Positions 51,541-61,780 of a DNA stretch of 64,000 nt are shown here, piece by piece; positions within the stretch are counted from its first letter, which is position 1; every line of letters begins with the position of its first letter. This DNA comes from Aldrovandia affinis (lineage: Eukaryota > Chordata > Actinopteri > Notacanthiformes > Halosauridae). The translations under genes and the position numbers were made by a program. A model generated the notes under the pieces. It ran no database searches, was not told the origin of the DNA, and worked only from the letters and a program-made list of their open reading frames with translations. The stretch covers positions 5,664,154 through 5,728,153 of the forward strand of contig JAINUG010000015.1 in the NCBI GenBank assembly GCA_029706075.1, given 5' to 3'.

Positions 51541-53185
51541 CTAGAGATGCTTTCAATGGGCGATAGAGTTCCACCGAGTGAGCGGTCCATCCTGTTGTGC
51601 CACTCTGCGGCATTCTGAGAGAGAGAGTCTAGTGGAAAGAATGTCTCAGAAAGTAATCACAGAAAAAAAGTAGGCAAACGTAGCAGAAAAACCCCAGAAT
51701 TTAAACATTGTTAATATTATTCCTTGTATGATTTAAATCAATTGTTATTTTGAAGTGTTTTCATGTACCTCTTGATTTTTCTTTCTTTATTCCTTATAGT
51801 AGACTGTGTGGCTGTGTTTCTGCCCAATCATTTTGCCTGCCTTGTAGTCTTCACAGCCTCATTAGACATTAACCTTAAATATAGCATAACTCTGTAAATA
51901 GTGTTAAAGGTGACCTGTGAGATCGCTCTCTGGTTACTGCATTCATAATATCTCCGATAAGATGCTGTATAATGGTTCTGTGGACTCCACATGTCCAGTG
52001 CTCATCTACTGTACATCCCCTCTGCATGAGCTGCTCCACACTATTGATAGGAAATCTTTCAATACTTCATGTCCATGATCTAAAACCCCAAAATGGAGGT
52101 TTCAAAATGGATAACAGGCCTCTCTTATGGCCTAGATTGAAGCTGCCATAGAGATATGTGGCTCTAAAATATGTACTTTACCCAGTCTGCATTACCATAG
52201 AGCTGTCCTTTTGTCAAACTGAAAAGTTGATGTTTAAATTTTTTTAAATTTATTTTTACTTAAATTGAGTTTATGTCATATTTACCAGGGTACAATTAAA
52301 TAATAAAATTACATTTTTCAATTCAGCTTCATTAGAAATTCCTGCTCAGTTTAGGGTAGAAGCTAAGTATTTTATCCAAGCATATTTGGAGATTTGTTTC
52401 TGTGATGTTTTTTTTCAAAAACAGTGTTTATTAGTGAAGTACAAACATTTACAGCTTGTTATGAATGTTTCTAACAAAGTGTCCAGCTCCATTTTCCACC
52501 GAAGGCCTCAAAGGTTGAGCAGGAACGTTCATTTTCATTTGTGGATTATCTTAACAGTAATAATACTGCAAAGTAATAAAGAAGCATTTGGATTATACCT
52601 CCTGACCTGAACTGCAGAGAAAGCCATGTCAAGTGTTCGTGGTGGGCCATATGTTAATTTTAAAGCACCTAATGAAGCAGTTGAATGAATATTCATCTAT
52701 CATGAATATGCAGATCCTGATATCTTTTTTGACAGTTTTCCTGTTCTGAAGGGGAAACATTTCAATGGTGTCTTATAACCCCAATCATATTTCCAGTTAC
52801 ATTTATTGCAGCTTAGCTGTAATCAGTTCCAGGGTTTCAAAACATTTTCTGGAAAGAGTGTACCTCCACATTCACTAACATCTCCCTTGATAAAGATGAC
52901 CAAAGAAGGCTGTATAAAATAAACAATACAGGTAATGAGCTATATTGTATGCTCATAAAAATTGTTAAATTATTATATTTTGTTTAACAAGTACTATATA
53001 CATTGTTTATGTGTAACAATTATTCATACCCCTAATCATTATTTTTAATAAAAATTATAAAAATGCTACATTTTAAGTTAATCTCAATCTTAGGGAACTG
53101 TATTGTGGCCTCCCATGGCTTCCTGTTTCACTGCGGTATAAAAATGAGGTAACACATATGTATAATCTATTTGTTATCCATCACC

Positions 53186-53715
53186 ATGGGGAAAGGGAAA
53201 GATCTCTCTGAAGAAACAAGAGAAATGGTTGTTGGCCTTCACAAGTCAGGAGATGGCGACAAACAAATAAATAAGAACTAAAGATACCACTTTCCACTAC
53301 TAGGTCAATAATTAAGAAATTTAAACAACTGAAACAGTGGTAAACCTGCCTGGTAAGGATGCAAGTGCATCTTGCCCCCACATACAATAAGGCAGATGGT
53401 TTGGGAGGCGAATCAATTCTATTGAAAAGAATGTCATATCTATGGTAAAATATAGTGGATGATCCTTGATGTTATTTGGTTGTTTTGCATCTGTTTTCGT
53501 CCTGGGGCTCTTGTTAAGTTCAATAGAATCATGAACTCTAGTAAGTACCAAGACAAAACCTGGTTCCCTCTGCCAGGAAGCTGAAACTTGGCTGAGAATG
53601 GATCTTTCAGCAAGACAATGATCCCAAGCATACCCCAAAATCAACCAAGAAATGGTTAACTGCCCGCAAAAATATTGTTTTGCAATGGCCATTCTCCAGA
53701 CTTGAACACAACCTA
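53186..53715 (+). pseudogene. Tc1-like transposase, broken
   Basis: The + strand starts MGKGKDLSEETREMVVGLHK (helix-turn-helix region). It then carries several frameshifts and stops. Later fragments read [18 protein letters not shown] and [12 protein letters not shown], the catalytic second-Asp motif QDNDPKH and the following block. The terminal LNPIE motif is unrecognisable. Much of the central region is deleted. Confidence 0.75.
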
Positions 53716-53756
53716 AAAAAAGTACTGAAAACAGTACTGAATAATTGTAACACATA

Positions 53757-53783
53757 TTTTTTTTTTTTTGGGGGGGGGGGGGG
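53757..53783. repeat. T13G14 homopolymer junction
   Basis: Thirteen T (53757-53769) followed by fourteen G (53770-53783) within the Tc1-like relic. The exact length is prone to sequencing error. Confidence 0.8.
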
Positions 53784-55179
53784 TGTATGTTAGTTGTTCA
53801 ACAAAATATTTTTCTCTGACCAACTGTGTTAGTATAAAATCATCTATTTTGTTGAGCATACAATATAGTAGCTGTACTGTTTATTTTATACAGCCTTCTT
53901 TGCTCATCGTCACCAAGCGTGTGAATAATGTTGAAGGGTACTGTATATATCCTACAACAGTTACAGGCATGAATACAAATGTTTTGGGAGAAAGGGGCTT
54001 TTGAACAATCAACAATCTTATTTGCACAAGGAACAAGGAAGATGTTTTCCAGCTGAAATAATGGTGGTGTGACTATAGTGCAGAGGCCCTTCAGGGTGGC
54101 AATGTATTTGTAAAAAAAAAGCAAAGAGTGAATGAATGAATTCTCTGTTGCAACCTGTGCTTTGCGACAGCCATGGCAGATCAGACATCCTTCCGGCACT
54201 CCATTAAGTGCTGCAGGAACGGCAGGCCTTGTTAAAGTGATCTCTAATGAGCAGGTTGTGTGTATGGAGGGGCCAGCACTGAGCAGGGAGTCATTAGTCG
54301 GAGCAGGCAGCCACAGGTCTTGGTTCAGTATTAATGGGCTCAGAAGAAATCTGGGGACCTGAGAAACACAGGGCCGATGTGGAGGAACAAGGAGAGCGAA
54401 CGACAGGCTGTCAGCTGCTCTGGCCTTATGGTGCATATTCTTCCTTATAGTCATACTGCACATAATTGAAGAGTTAACTGTAGGCAAGGAAATTATCACA
54501 AGTGAAGCAAACGTGCAGAGTTAGTGTCAGTGTTGATGCGGAGGTTCTGGCGGACGCGTCTAGTTCAGTGTCTTGGACAAATGTGCGTGGGCTAGAATGT
54601 TTCTATGACCTGTTATTTTGACTTCCCAACAAAACAGTCCCCAGGTGGCGGGGATTACAGACGGTTTGAGCAGTGAAGCACGTCACTGATTGTCCTGACA
54701 GATGCATTGCTGACCCCCCCCCCCCCCACCCCCGCCTCCATCCCTACCTTAGGTTCTGGAGTGTCTGTGATCCACGGTGCGGACTGGGAGACAATGAAGG
54801 TAGATGGGCTGTCCACTGACCACCTGCTGTGCAGCTGTCAGGATCCGGTTTCAGGGTCGGCTTCCAGCAGCAGCCGCACACCTGTCCACCATCAGCCCTC
54901 CTTCACTCGGTGAATCCTACCTCCTCTAATGGAAAGGCCTATCTGTGAGGAAATAGTGCAACTGATTAAAAATGCTGGTAATCTGATGCCTGGTTTGACA
55001 TGCCGGTCCCAGAGAAAGGACCCACCGTCACTGGAAATAGTGGACCCTGTAAGCACACATAATTCACGAGCATCTGTTTTCAGAGTTCCGGGCTCTTGCC
55101 AGCATTATCAACATCATCTACAGGTTATTGTCATTACAGTGCTCCAGATGAATATGAGAAAAACCAAAAATACTGAGGC

Positions 55180-56560
55180 ATATCTGTGATTGTGCTGTTG
55201 ACTGACAAGAATACGTTGTCGCACACAGCATTTAGCCCAGTTCTGTCACCGCACAATGGCCACATTCTACATTTGTCAGAGAGGAAGCGCCACTTAGGGG
55301 ACTTTACGTCGCACCTGTTTGGCAGCCTGAGGCTGGGAGATGTATTGTTCGCTTGGCTGAGGCTGCTGATGAAAGTATGTGGCAAAGCCCCTCCCTGCAG
55401 CGCCGTCTCCAGTATCAGCTCCCTGCCCCAGCTTTGTCTCCTCTCTCCCTCTGCATTCAGGTCAGGCCAGCCCTCGTCTCCAGGGGACATCGGCGTGTGC
55501 CACAGACAATGGGTGCCATGCGCATTGGCGGCAGGGACAGCACAGTGACCCCCCCCACCCCGTCCTGTCACAGGTCAGCAGGTGGACGTGGCGCTCGAGG
55601 GCAGCCTGGTTAATCTGTCTGGGCCTGAGTGTCAGGAATGTCCACCTGCATGGACAGGGGGTCATCCATCAAGCCAATCAACGGCCTCCGGGGCTGTTGC
55701 GCCAGTGTTACACCATTCAGTCTAATTGCGTTTGAACTGCGGGGACTGTTTTTGCATTCATCCGCATTTCCTCTTTGGAGATAAAGCTGTCATCGGCAAC
55801 TGCTATCAAAAGCCTTTTTTGAGACATCAGACGGCAAAAGGCCGTGCCCCTGAGCATGAACTCGAGCCGGTCCGTGCGGTTTTGTGGACCGATGAATCGG
55901 CGTGTGGCAGAGCGGTCTCCGCGGACACTGCGCTGAAATGGCTCACTGACCTGGCAAATAAAGATCTAATCGAAGGGCTGCAGTCGCAGAGAGGTGTGAT
56001 AGGAGGCAGGGATGGGCCTGGTCTGTCCCAATCAAACACGGCCTGCAGAGAGAGAGTGGCCTCCTAATCAGCGAGCACCGTTTGCAATGGTGAAGTGGAG
56101 GTGGGGGTGGGGGTGGGGGGATCGGCCGCTGATTTGATGCTTATCAATGAGCTGCGATGTGGCTCTCTTCACATCAAATTACCATCTCTAAAGGGCCCAG
56201 CCAGCAGAGGGAGAGGAGAAGGGGATGGAGGTGGGGGGGGGGAGGGGGCTGATTTTCTGTACTGGCACTGGCAGGGTCGACGTATAGAGCTGCCTTAAGT
56301 GGATAGGGCCACTGGATGCCTCTCGCTGCTGTGCCTTTGTCTTCACCCGAGACAAGCCTGAAACGGGACAGTGGGAAATCAATTGTATCCTGTGAGAAAG
56401 TAAACAGGAACAAAGGGCATTCCAAAATATTTGCAGAAACCGGGATAATACGTGGGATGGTTTAAATCCGCCGAGGGAGGCCTCGCAGGCAGCAAACATG
56501 AGCCTAGAGCGCACACATTAATTATCTCTCAATTACTGTCTTTTATCAATTCGCACAGGG
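55180..56560. promoter_or_regulatory. Large G+C/CpG-richer candidate non-coding block
   Basis: About 1.4 kb clearly richer in G+C and CpG than the flanks, lacking repeats and with frames of 60-145 codons on both strands and in several phases, none resembling a protein. It holds phrases such as GGCTCACTGACCTGGCAAAT and AAAGATCTAATCGAAGGGCT of the even, unique kind seen in conserved enhancers. The G-rich tract 56,095-56,250 is included. Inference only. Confidence 0.3.
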
Positions 56561-57754
56561 GGTTTGTTGTGTTTGCTACATAAGGAATGAGGAAAAGAAA
56601 ATATAATCAGCATTCAACATGAAAGCCTGAACTCTGCCTCTCTGGTTCCGGCCGATTAAAGTGAAATTGTGTGCAGCCCGGTTCCAGGAGACATGCTGCA
56701 TTATCGCGTTTCTTGTGGAGTTAATGTACTCTCCAGTCTCAAGCACCTCCTTCACCCGGTCGCCTCACAGAGCTGCCTCCATCTGCTAAGAGCTGTTTTG
56801 GCATCGGTTCTCTCCACTATTTAAATCTCCCCCCATGTTTCTCAGGCAGGAAGCAGATGAATATGTTAAAACGTGCAGCTGCAGACCCATTAGGAGACTG
56901 GAAGGAACACGGGTTTGTTTATATCGCTTTATCTGCGCTTTCAAGGGCTCCTGTACGGGGCTGGGGTGGAGAGAATGAGGGAATTTGGATGGAAAGAAGG
57001 GATACATTTTCATCGTGCAGAGCACACAGGCTCTACTGCATTCCCCGATGAGGCCTCAGAGTCAAAAGTGGACACATGGTCGAAGAGAAACCCAGGGGCT
57101 GAAGATTCTTACCATAACACGCGCAGGAATCAAGCTGACACGCACACGCCCACACGGGAGAGCCTGTTTGCTTTTCTCTCCTCTGAAGCTCCTCTGCTCT
57201 TCAGTGTGTCCACAAACAGTGCAGAACATCAAGATCGTATGGTCACAGTCACTATTTTTTAGATGAAATGGTTTCGATTCAGCAATGAGCAAAGATGTAC
57301 AAGCTGCTCTGCATAAAACACTGTTTAATATTTTTTAATATTTTGATTTAATGGTAGCTCCTAAACTGGAGCTATTTTTCTTTTTCTTTCTCATATATTT
57401 TATGTCACATTGAGAGAAGACATGTTGTAGAAAGAAAGCGTGACATGTGGACCACTAGAGGGTAGTAGCGCACCAACAACCGTTTGTTGGAAACGCAGCA
57501 GTAGCAGTAATTTTACACATTTATCTAAGGCATTCCAATCCTGGTGGGCTACAGTGAATATTGGGGCTTGTTTTTGCCTTGAATAATAAAATATTTGAAG
57601 ATAGTGATGATATTTTTATTTGATTTGGCATTCTTCTCCTTCTACTCATCTGTTGCATTATAAATCAACTGATTTTTGGATGGAAAACTAAAATGTATAA
57701 CCTAGGACTCGTGTCCGAGAACTGAACTGCCCCATCCATGATTTATCCATAGGT

Positions 57755-57895
57755 TTAACAAGCAGGGGGGTGGGGGAGGGGGGACGATAGGGACATGTTC
57801 CCCCCAATATTTAAAACAGTCATATCTGCCCCCCCAAATTCCCTTTCATTATGTCTCCCCCAATATTTAATATGTGGATACACCCTTGTATTTAT
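57755..57895. repeat. Fragment of a CCCCCCAATATTTAA-type DNA-element repeat
   Basis: GACATGTTCCCCCCAATATT and ATGTCTCCCCCAATATTTAA are two versions of a phrase common in decayed fish hAT-type elements. It follows a GGGGGGTGGGGGAGGGGGG run. A related phrase occurs near 29,930. Confidence 0.35.
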
Positions 57896-58268
57896 CATGC
57901 ATATACAATGTAAAATGTTTAGTGTAAATAATGTATGTATATATGCATACAGTTACATTTGTGCAGTTAAATCAAAATGTATATAATTTCACAGTTCAAC
58001 AAAGAAAGGAAATTGGGTGTAACAGGACCCTTGGTAGACTGCACAAAATGTCCACTAGAGGGCGAGACATTAGATTACATTTAAACTGGGATGAGGAATG
58101 CAAAATAAAGCATATGAATGAATGAATTAATCTAATTAATTCATTAAAACTACTGTATTACAGTTACTAGTAACACACTGTTTGTTCTGTCAAGTAAACA
58201 ATCTGCAAATCTTCAGTCAGCAAAGGCATTTTTTAATCTGACAAAAAAAAAAATCTTCTTCAAAAAAT

Positions 58269-58359
58269 TGAAGTGCATAGGCTACTGCTTGACAGATACA
58301 ATGATTTAAAGACCCTTGTTCAGTATTTACGTTCAGATGCTAAGTATATATGCATAACA
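58269..58359. repeat. Left arm of a 91-bp inverted duplication
   Basis: Begins TGAAGTGCATAGGCTACTGC and ends TATATATGCATAACA. The reverse complement occurs at 58807-58897 with a single visible mismatch (CTTG versus CCTG). Confidence 0.95.
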
Positions 58360-58806
58360 AAGTAAAGTACTTTTCTATAAAGTAGAAGGGAGGAGGTTTC
58401 AGAGTTTTCTGCTACAATTGAACATCTAGTTATGGTAGTTTGTGTTGTTGTTGTTTTTCGTAGTGCTTAAAATATCCAGTCTTAATAAGACCGAGAGCAC
58501 CTAAGTTAATGAACTAGAGATAACACAGTGAAGGTCTCACCATTTTCTGTTGGGTATTTAAAGCTAGCAAAAGGATTAAAAAGCAGGTGTCTGGGATGAC
58601 AAGTAAAGGTCAATTTGTGTCTAAAGAGAGTGTTTGTGCTTTGTTTGCAATATACAGCTAATCAGCAGACATCCCCCCTCCTCCACAGCACAGATTGCTG
58701 GTGTTGAAACAGCTGTCTGCCTGAGACACTGAGGCCAAAAATCAGGCTTCATTCATTTCATATGAAACATACTGTAGCCTACCTCTCCTTTGTGGGCACA
58801 GTAAAA

Positions 58807-58897
58807 TGTTATGCATATATACTTAGCATCTGAACGTAAATACTGAACAAGGGTCTTTAAATCATTGTATCTGTCAGGCAGTAGCCTATGCACTTCA
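58807..58897. repeat. Right arm of a 91-bp inverted duplication
   Basis: Reverse complement of 58269-58359 with one mismatch, 447 bp away. No flanking target duplication is seen, and no transposase lies between the arms. Confidence 0.95.
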
Positions 58898-59559
58898 GTG
58901 TAGAACAGGATATCAAGTGCCGGACAGTACATGCATGTACATGTCTGTAGTACATATTTATCTTCATATACAGCACAAACATGTACTTTTGTCCCTTTCA
59001 TTCAATATAATATGAATAAGTCTTGCACATATATAATTAAGTTGACTGCTTAATTAAGGCCTAACTTATTGAAATCGTATATGGCTGGAATGTTGGAAAT
59101 AGAATGTTTCTCCCCTTGAACCTAGTTCAACCAAAATATTTAACGTAAAGCCACCAGGCTTCACACAAAACATTGGTTTATGCTTGTGTATCCAGCTCAT
59201 GCTTTTTATATATTTGTTGTGTTGTATATTAATATTTTCATTAAATTTACATTTACATTTTAAGCATTTAGCAGACGCTCTTATCCAGAGCGACTTACAA
59301 GATGTGCATTAATACATGGTAGGAACAATCATAGTTTGCGCATGAGATCAGTGAAGTAATACAGCGATAGACATGGTTGTAGGCAGCTGCATACCATACC
59401 TGCTAAATGCCCGTAATGTAATATCTGTAACACTGGGAAGGAAAAGGTTAGTAATTTTGTATTTTTGTATTTTGTATTTTTGTATTAAATGAGTAGGCAG
59501 GGATACATATACAAGACGTGTTGAGCAAGTAGGCAGTGGTGATGACCATAGCGTAGATG

Positions 59560-60440
59560 TACAGGATTCAGTGGTAGTGGAGTCTACGGAAGGTCGTTCC
59601 ACCACCGAGGGGTCAGGACAGAGAAGACCATGAGGAGCGGCTGCCGGGCACCCGGAGGGATGGGACAATCAGTTTGCCAGAGGAGGTGGAGCGGAGGGGT
59701 CTGGCTGGGGTGTAGGGAGTGATGAGTGACTGGAGGTATGGGGGAGCAGTACCTCTAGCCGCCTGAAAAGCAAGCACCAGTGATTTGAATCTGATGCGTG
59801 CTGTGATGGGGAGTGTCTCAGATGGAGAGAAGGAGAGAAAGAGTTGAGTGTCATCAGCATAACAGTGATAAGAAAAACCATGTGCAGAGATAACAGAACT
59901 AAGTGACTTGGTGTACAGGGAAAATAGGACTGGGCCTAGCACCAAGCCCTGCGGGACTCCGGTAGAGAGGGTGTGGGGTGAGGAGAGGGATCCTCTCCAG
60001 GCCACCTGGTAGGACCGGTCAGCTAGGTAGGACTTGAACCATGTCAGTGCAGATCCAGAGATTCCCATCTCAACGAGAGATGAGAGCAGGATCTGGTGGT
60101 CCACGGTGTCAAATGCAGCTGACAGGTCGAGGAGGAGGAGGATGGAGCTAAGGGTTTGGAGCTCTGCAGTCTCTGTGGAGTGGCCTGCCTTGAACCCAGG
60201 TTGGTTAAGATCGAGCAGGTCATTCTGTAGGAGATGAGCAGACAGTTGGTTATTGACAGCCCGCTCTAGTGTTTTGGAGAGGAATGGGAGGAGAGAGACA
60301 GGTCAGTAGTTGGAAATGACAGCAGGAGGCGAGAGAGGGTTTTTTGAGGAGGGGGACGACATCGGTGCTTTTGAGGGAAGAGGGGACAGAGCCAGAGGAA
60401 AGAGAGGAGTTAATAACATTGGAGACAAAGGGGAGGATGT
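59560..60440 (-). pseudogene. LINE reverse transcriptase fragment with internal deletion
   Basis: VVPLLKKPSL (60.35 kb) and an out-of-frame SPPIPLQNTRAG precede an open 163-codon frame (59613-60104): MDHQILLSSLVEMGISGSAL, TGVPQGLVLGPVLFSLYT and YADDTQLF (the catalytic Asp pair, near 59855). Directly after YADD the frame continues LPITARIRFKSLVLAFQAAR, a part that normally lies over 100 residues later, so the thumb region is deleted in frame. C-terminal pieces WWNDLPSVDSTTTESCTSTL-like follow after a frameshift. Confidence 0.8.
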
Positions 60441-60671
60441 CCATAGCAATGCACTGGAAGAGGGGGAAAGGAATGGGATCGAGAGGGCAGGTGGTGGGAC
60501 GGTGGGAGTGAAGTTGAAGGATGTCTGAGTCAGGGAGGGGCGAGAAGGAGGACAGAGGGGTGAGAGGTTTAGGTAACGAGGTGGGTGAGGGAGGGTTGGA
60601 TGAGCGAGAGAAAAAATGCAGATTTAGCAGAGGAGAGGTTAGAGGAAAAGGTAGCCAGGAGTGTGTGGAAG

Positions 60672-61100
60672 TCAGTCAGAGCCGCAGGGGACAGACAGAA
60701 ACAGTGGGGGGAGGTGAAGAGGGGAGGGGATGGGGGAGGGAAAAGACAGAAAGCAGTGGCCAGACACACGAAGGGGAGATACTACAATGTTGGGTGAGGT
60801 GCAGTTCCTGGAGAAGTCCAGTTGGTTGCCGGACTTGTGAGAGGATGGGGATTCAGCCATGGTGAAGTCAAAGGATTGAGGCAGGGGGAGAAATGTGGAG
60901 GACTGAGAGGTGTCCAGCAGCAAGTTGAAGTCACCGAGGAGTAAGACGGTAGTGCCATCCTCAGGGAAGGAGCAGAGTAGGGCATCCATCTCATCTAGGA
61001 AACTCCCCAATGGACCTGGTGGATGATAGAGAACAATGATGTGCAGAGTGGAGAGAGCAGCAGAGGTGGTCATGTTCTGTGGAGTGATCCATTTCTCACT
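60672..61100 (-). pseudogene. LINE apurinic-type endonuclease fragment
   Basis: The minus-strand frame reads LHIIVLYHPPGPLGSFLDEM, then TVLLLGDFNLLLD (GDFN motif of the APE fold), then HKSGNQLDFSRNC and VSPLRVSGHCFLSF, matching the GNxLDL and SDHxxL blocks of LINE endonucleases. The final catalytic His region reads SGHCF instead of SDHCF, so Asp is lost. The N-terminal part (ALSEKWITPQNMTTSAALS) is shortened. Confidence 0.75.
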
Positions 61101-61269
61101 GAGCGCCAGGAACTCCAGGGAGTGTAGGGAGGCCTGGCCTGAGATTAAATCAGCTTTCCGGACTGCGGACTAGCAGTTCCGTAGGCCACCTGCTACCATG
61201 ATGGTCCCAGCGTTGGAGTGGTGAGCTCGTAGTACAAGGGAAGTGATAGTTGAATTAAAAATAGTGTAC

Positions 61270-61296
61270 AACTACCAAATTGGGAGAAAATCTGAA
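61270..61296 (+). repeat. Possible SINE tail fragment
   Basis: CTACCAAATTGGGAGAAAAT matches the tail region of the SINE at 19.6 kb (CCAAATTGGGAGAA). Too short to be certain. Confidence 0.3.
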
Positions 61297-61329
61297 ACAC
61301 TATTTTTCCTTTTTTACTTACTTGCTTAA

Positions 61330-61780
61330 ACCCATCGCCCCTATGGGGAGCATAGGCCATTGACGATGGTCCTCCACTGAGCTCGGTTCTGGGCAATTTT
61401 CTCCAGCTCTCGCCAGGTATGGCCAGATGTCTTGGCATCTGCTTCCAGGTCCCGCCTCCAGATCTTTTCCCCTCTTCCTTCTCCCTTGTGGGAGAAGGAA
61501 GTGATGAATGTGATGAATGCCATTCTTGCCTTCTGGGAGTGATCAGGTTATTATTGTTTGTATTAAGCCTCAGTAACTTTGTCTTCCTGAGGTGGATGTT
61601 GAATCCTGTTTTGATGGAAGTGGAGTCCAGGTCATTTTTTTTTCTTCTTGCATTTGCTTGTGAGTTTGTGACAAGAGAGCCGGGTCGTCCGCAAAGTCGA
61701 GTCCCACCTCTCTCACAAAGCTGCAGTTCCTTTCTGGTCCTCCAGGCCTCACTTGTAGGCACTCTGTTTTCAGATAAAAC
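61330..61780 (-). pseudogene. Second non-LTR reverse transcriptase relic
   Basis: One minus frame reads VGLDFADDPALLSQTHKQMQ, with the FADD catalytic box of reverse transcriptases. It shifts to IKTGFNIHLRKTKLLRLNTN, then jumps to SGHTWRELEKIAQNRAQWRT and IVNGLCSPIGAMG, a C-terminus seen in many LINE proteins. The region between is deleted. The FADD form and ending differ from the L2-like element next to it, so it is a separate insertion. Confidence 0.7.

Larger units (their letters stand above)
48509..52894. other. Intergenic, candidate regulatory desert
   Basis: No gene recognised. The open frame 48799-49224 (141 codons) has no known domain and unbiased composition, so I do not call it. Two CpG-richer blocks are listed separately. 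Confidence 0.4.
52895..53910 (+). mobile_element. Tc1-like transposon, family 3, with long inverted arms
   Basis: The left arm (52895-52960) and the reverse complement of the right arm (53845-53910) share CAAAGAAGGCTGTATAAAAT, AAACA-TACAG and TATATTGTATGCTCA with few differences, giving inverted repeats of at least 65 bp. Inside, GTGTAACAATTATTCA (53011) is mirrored near 53750. The + strand holds a decayed transposase. A T13G14 tract interrupts the 3' side. Confidence 0.75.
53911..58268. other. Intergenic, candidate regulatory desert
   Basis: No gene recognised. It includes a C-run at 54713-54727, the CpG-richer block 55,180-56,560 and a repeat fragment near 57,760, listed separately. Many overlapping frames on both strands at 55-57 kb reflect G+C content, not coding. 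Confidence 0.4.
59238..61240 (-). mobile_element. L2-like LINE, decayed and internally deleted
   Basis: On the minus strand the order is endonuclease (60672-61073), linker (60250-60770), reverse transcriptase (59613-60250) and the 3' end. The 3' terminus, as seen on +, has GCATTTAGCAGACGCTCTTA and TCCAGAGCGACTTAC, a signature of widespread teleost L2-type elements. It ends in repeated TTTACA units. Intact L2-like elements are longer; both the endonuclease N-terminus and the middle of the RT are deleted. Confidence 0.85.

Noticed and set aside
60310..60865. Gly/Glu/Arg-rich + strand frames
   Set aside because: Antisense to the L2-like LINE coding region.
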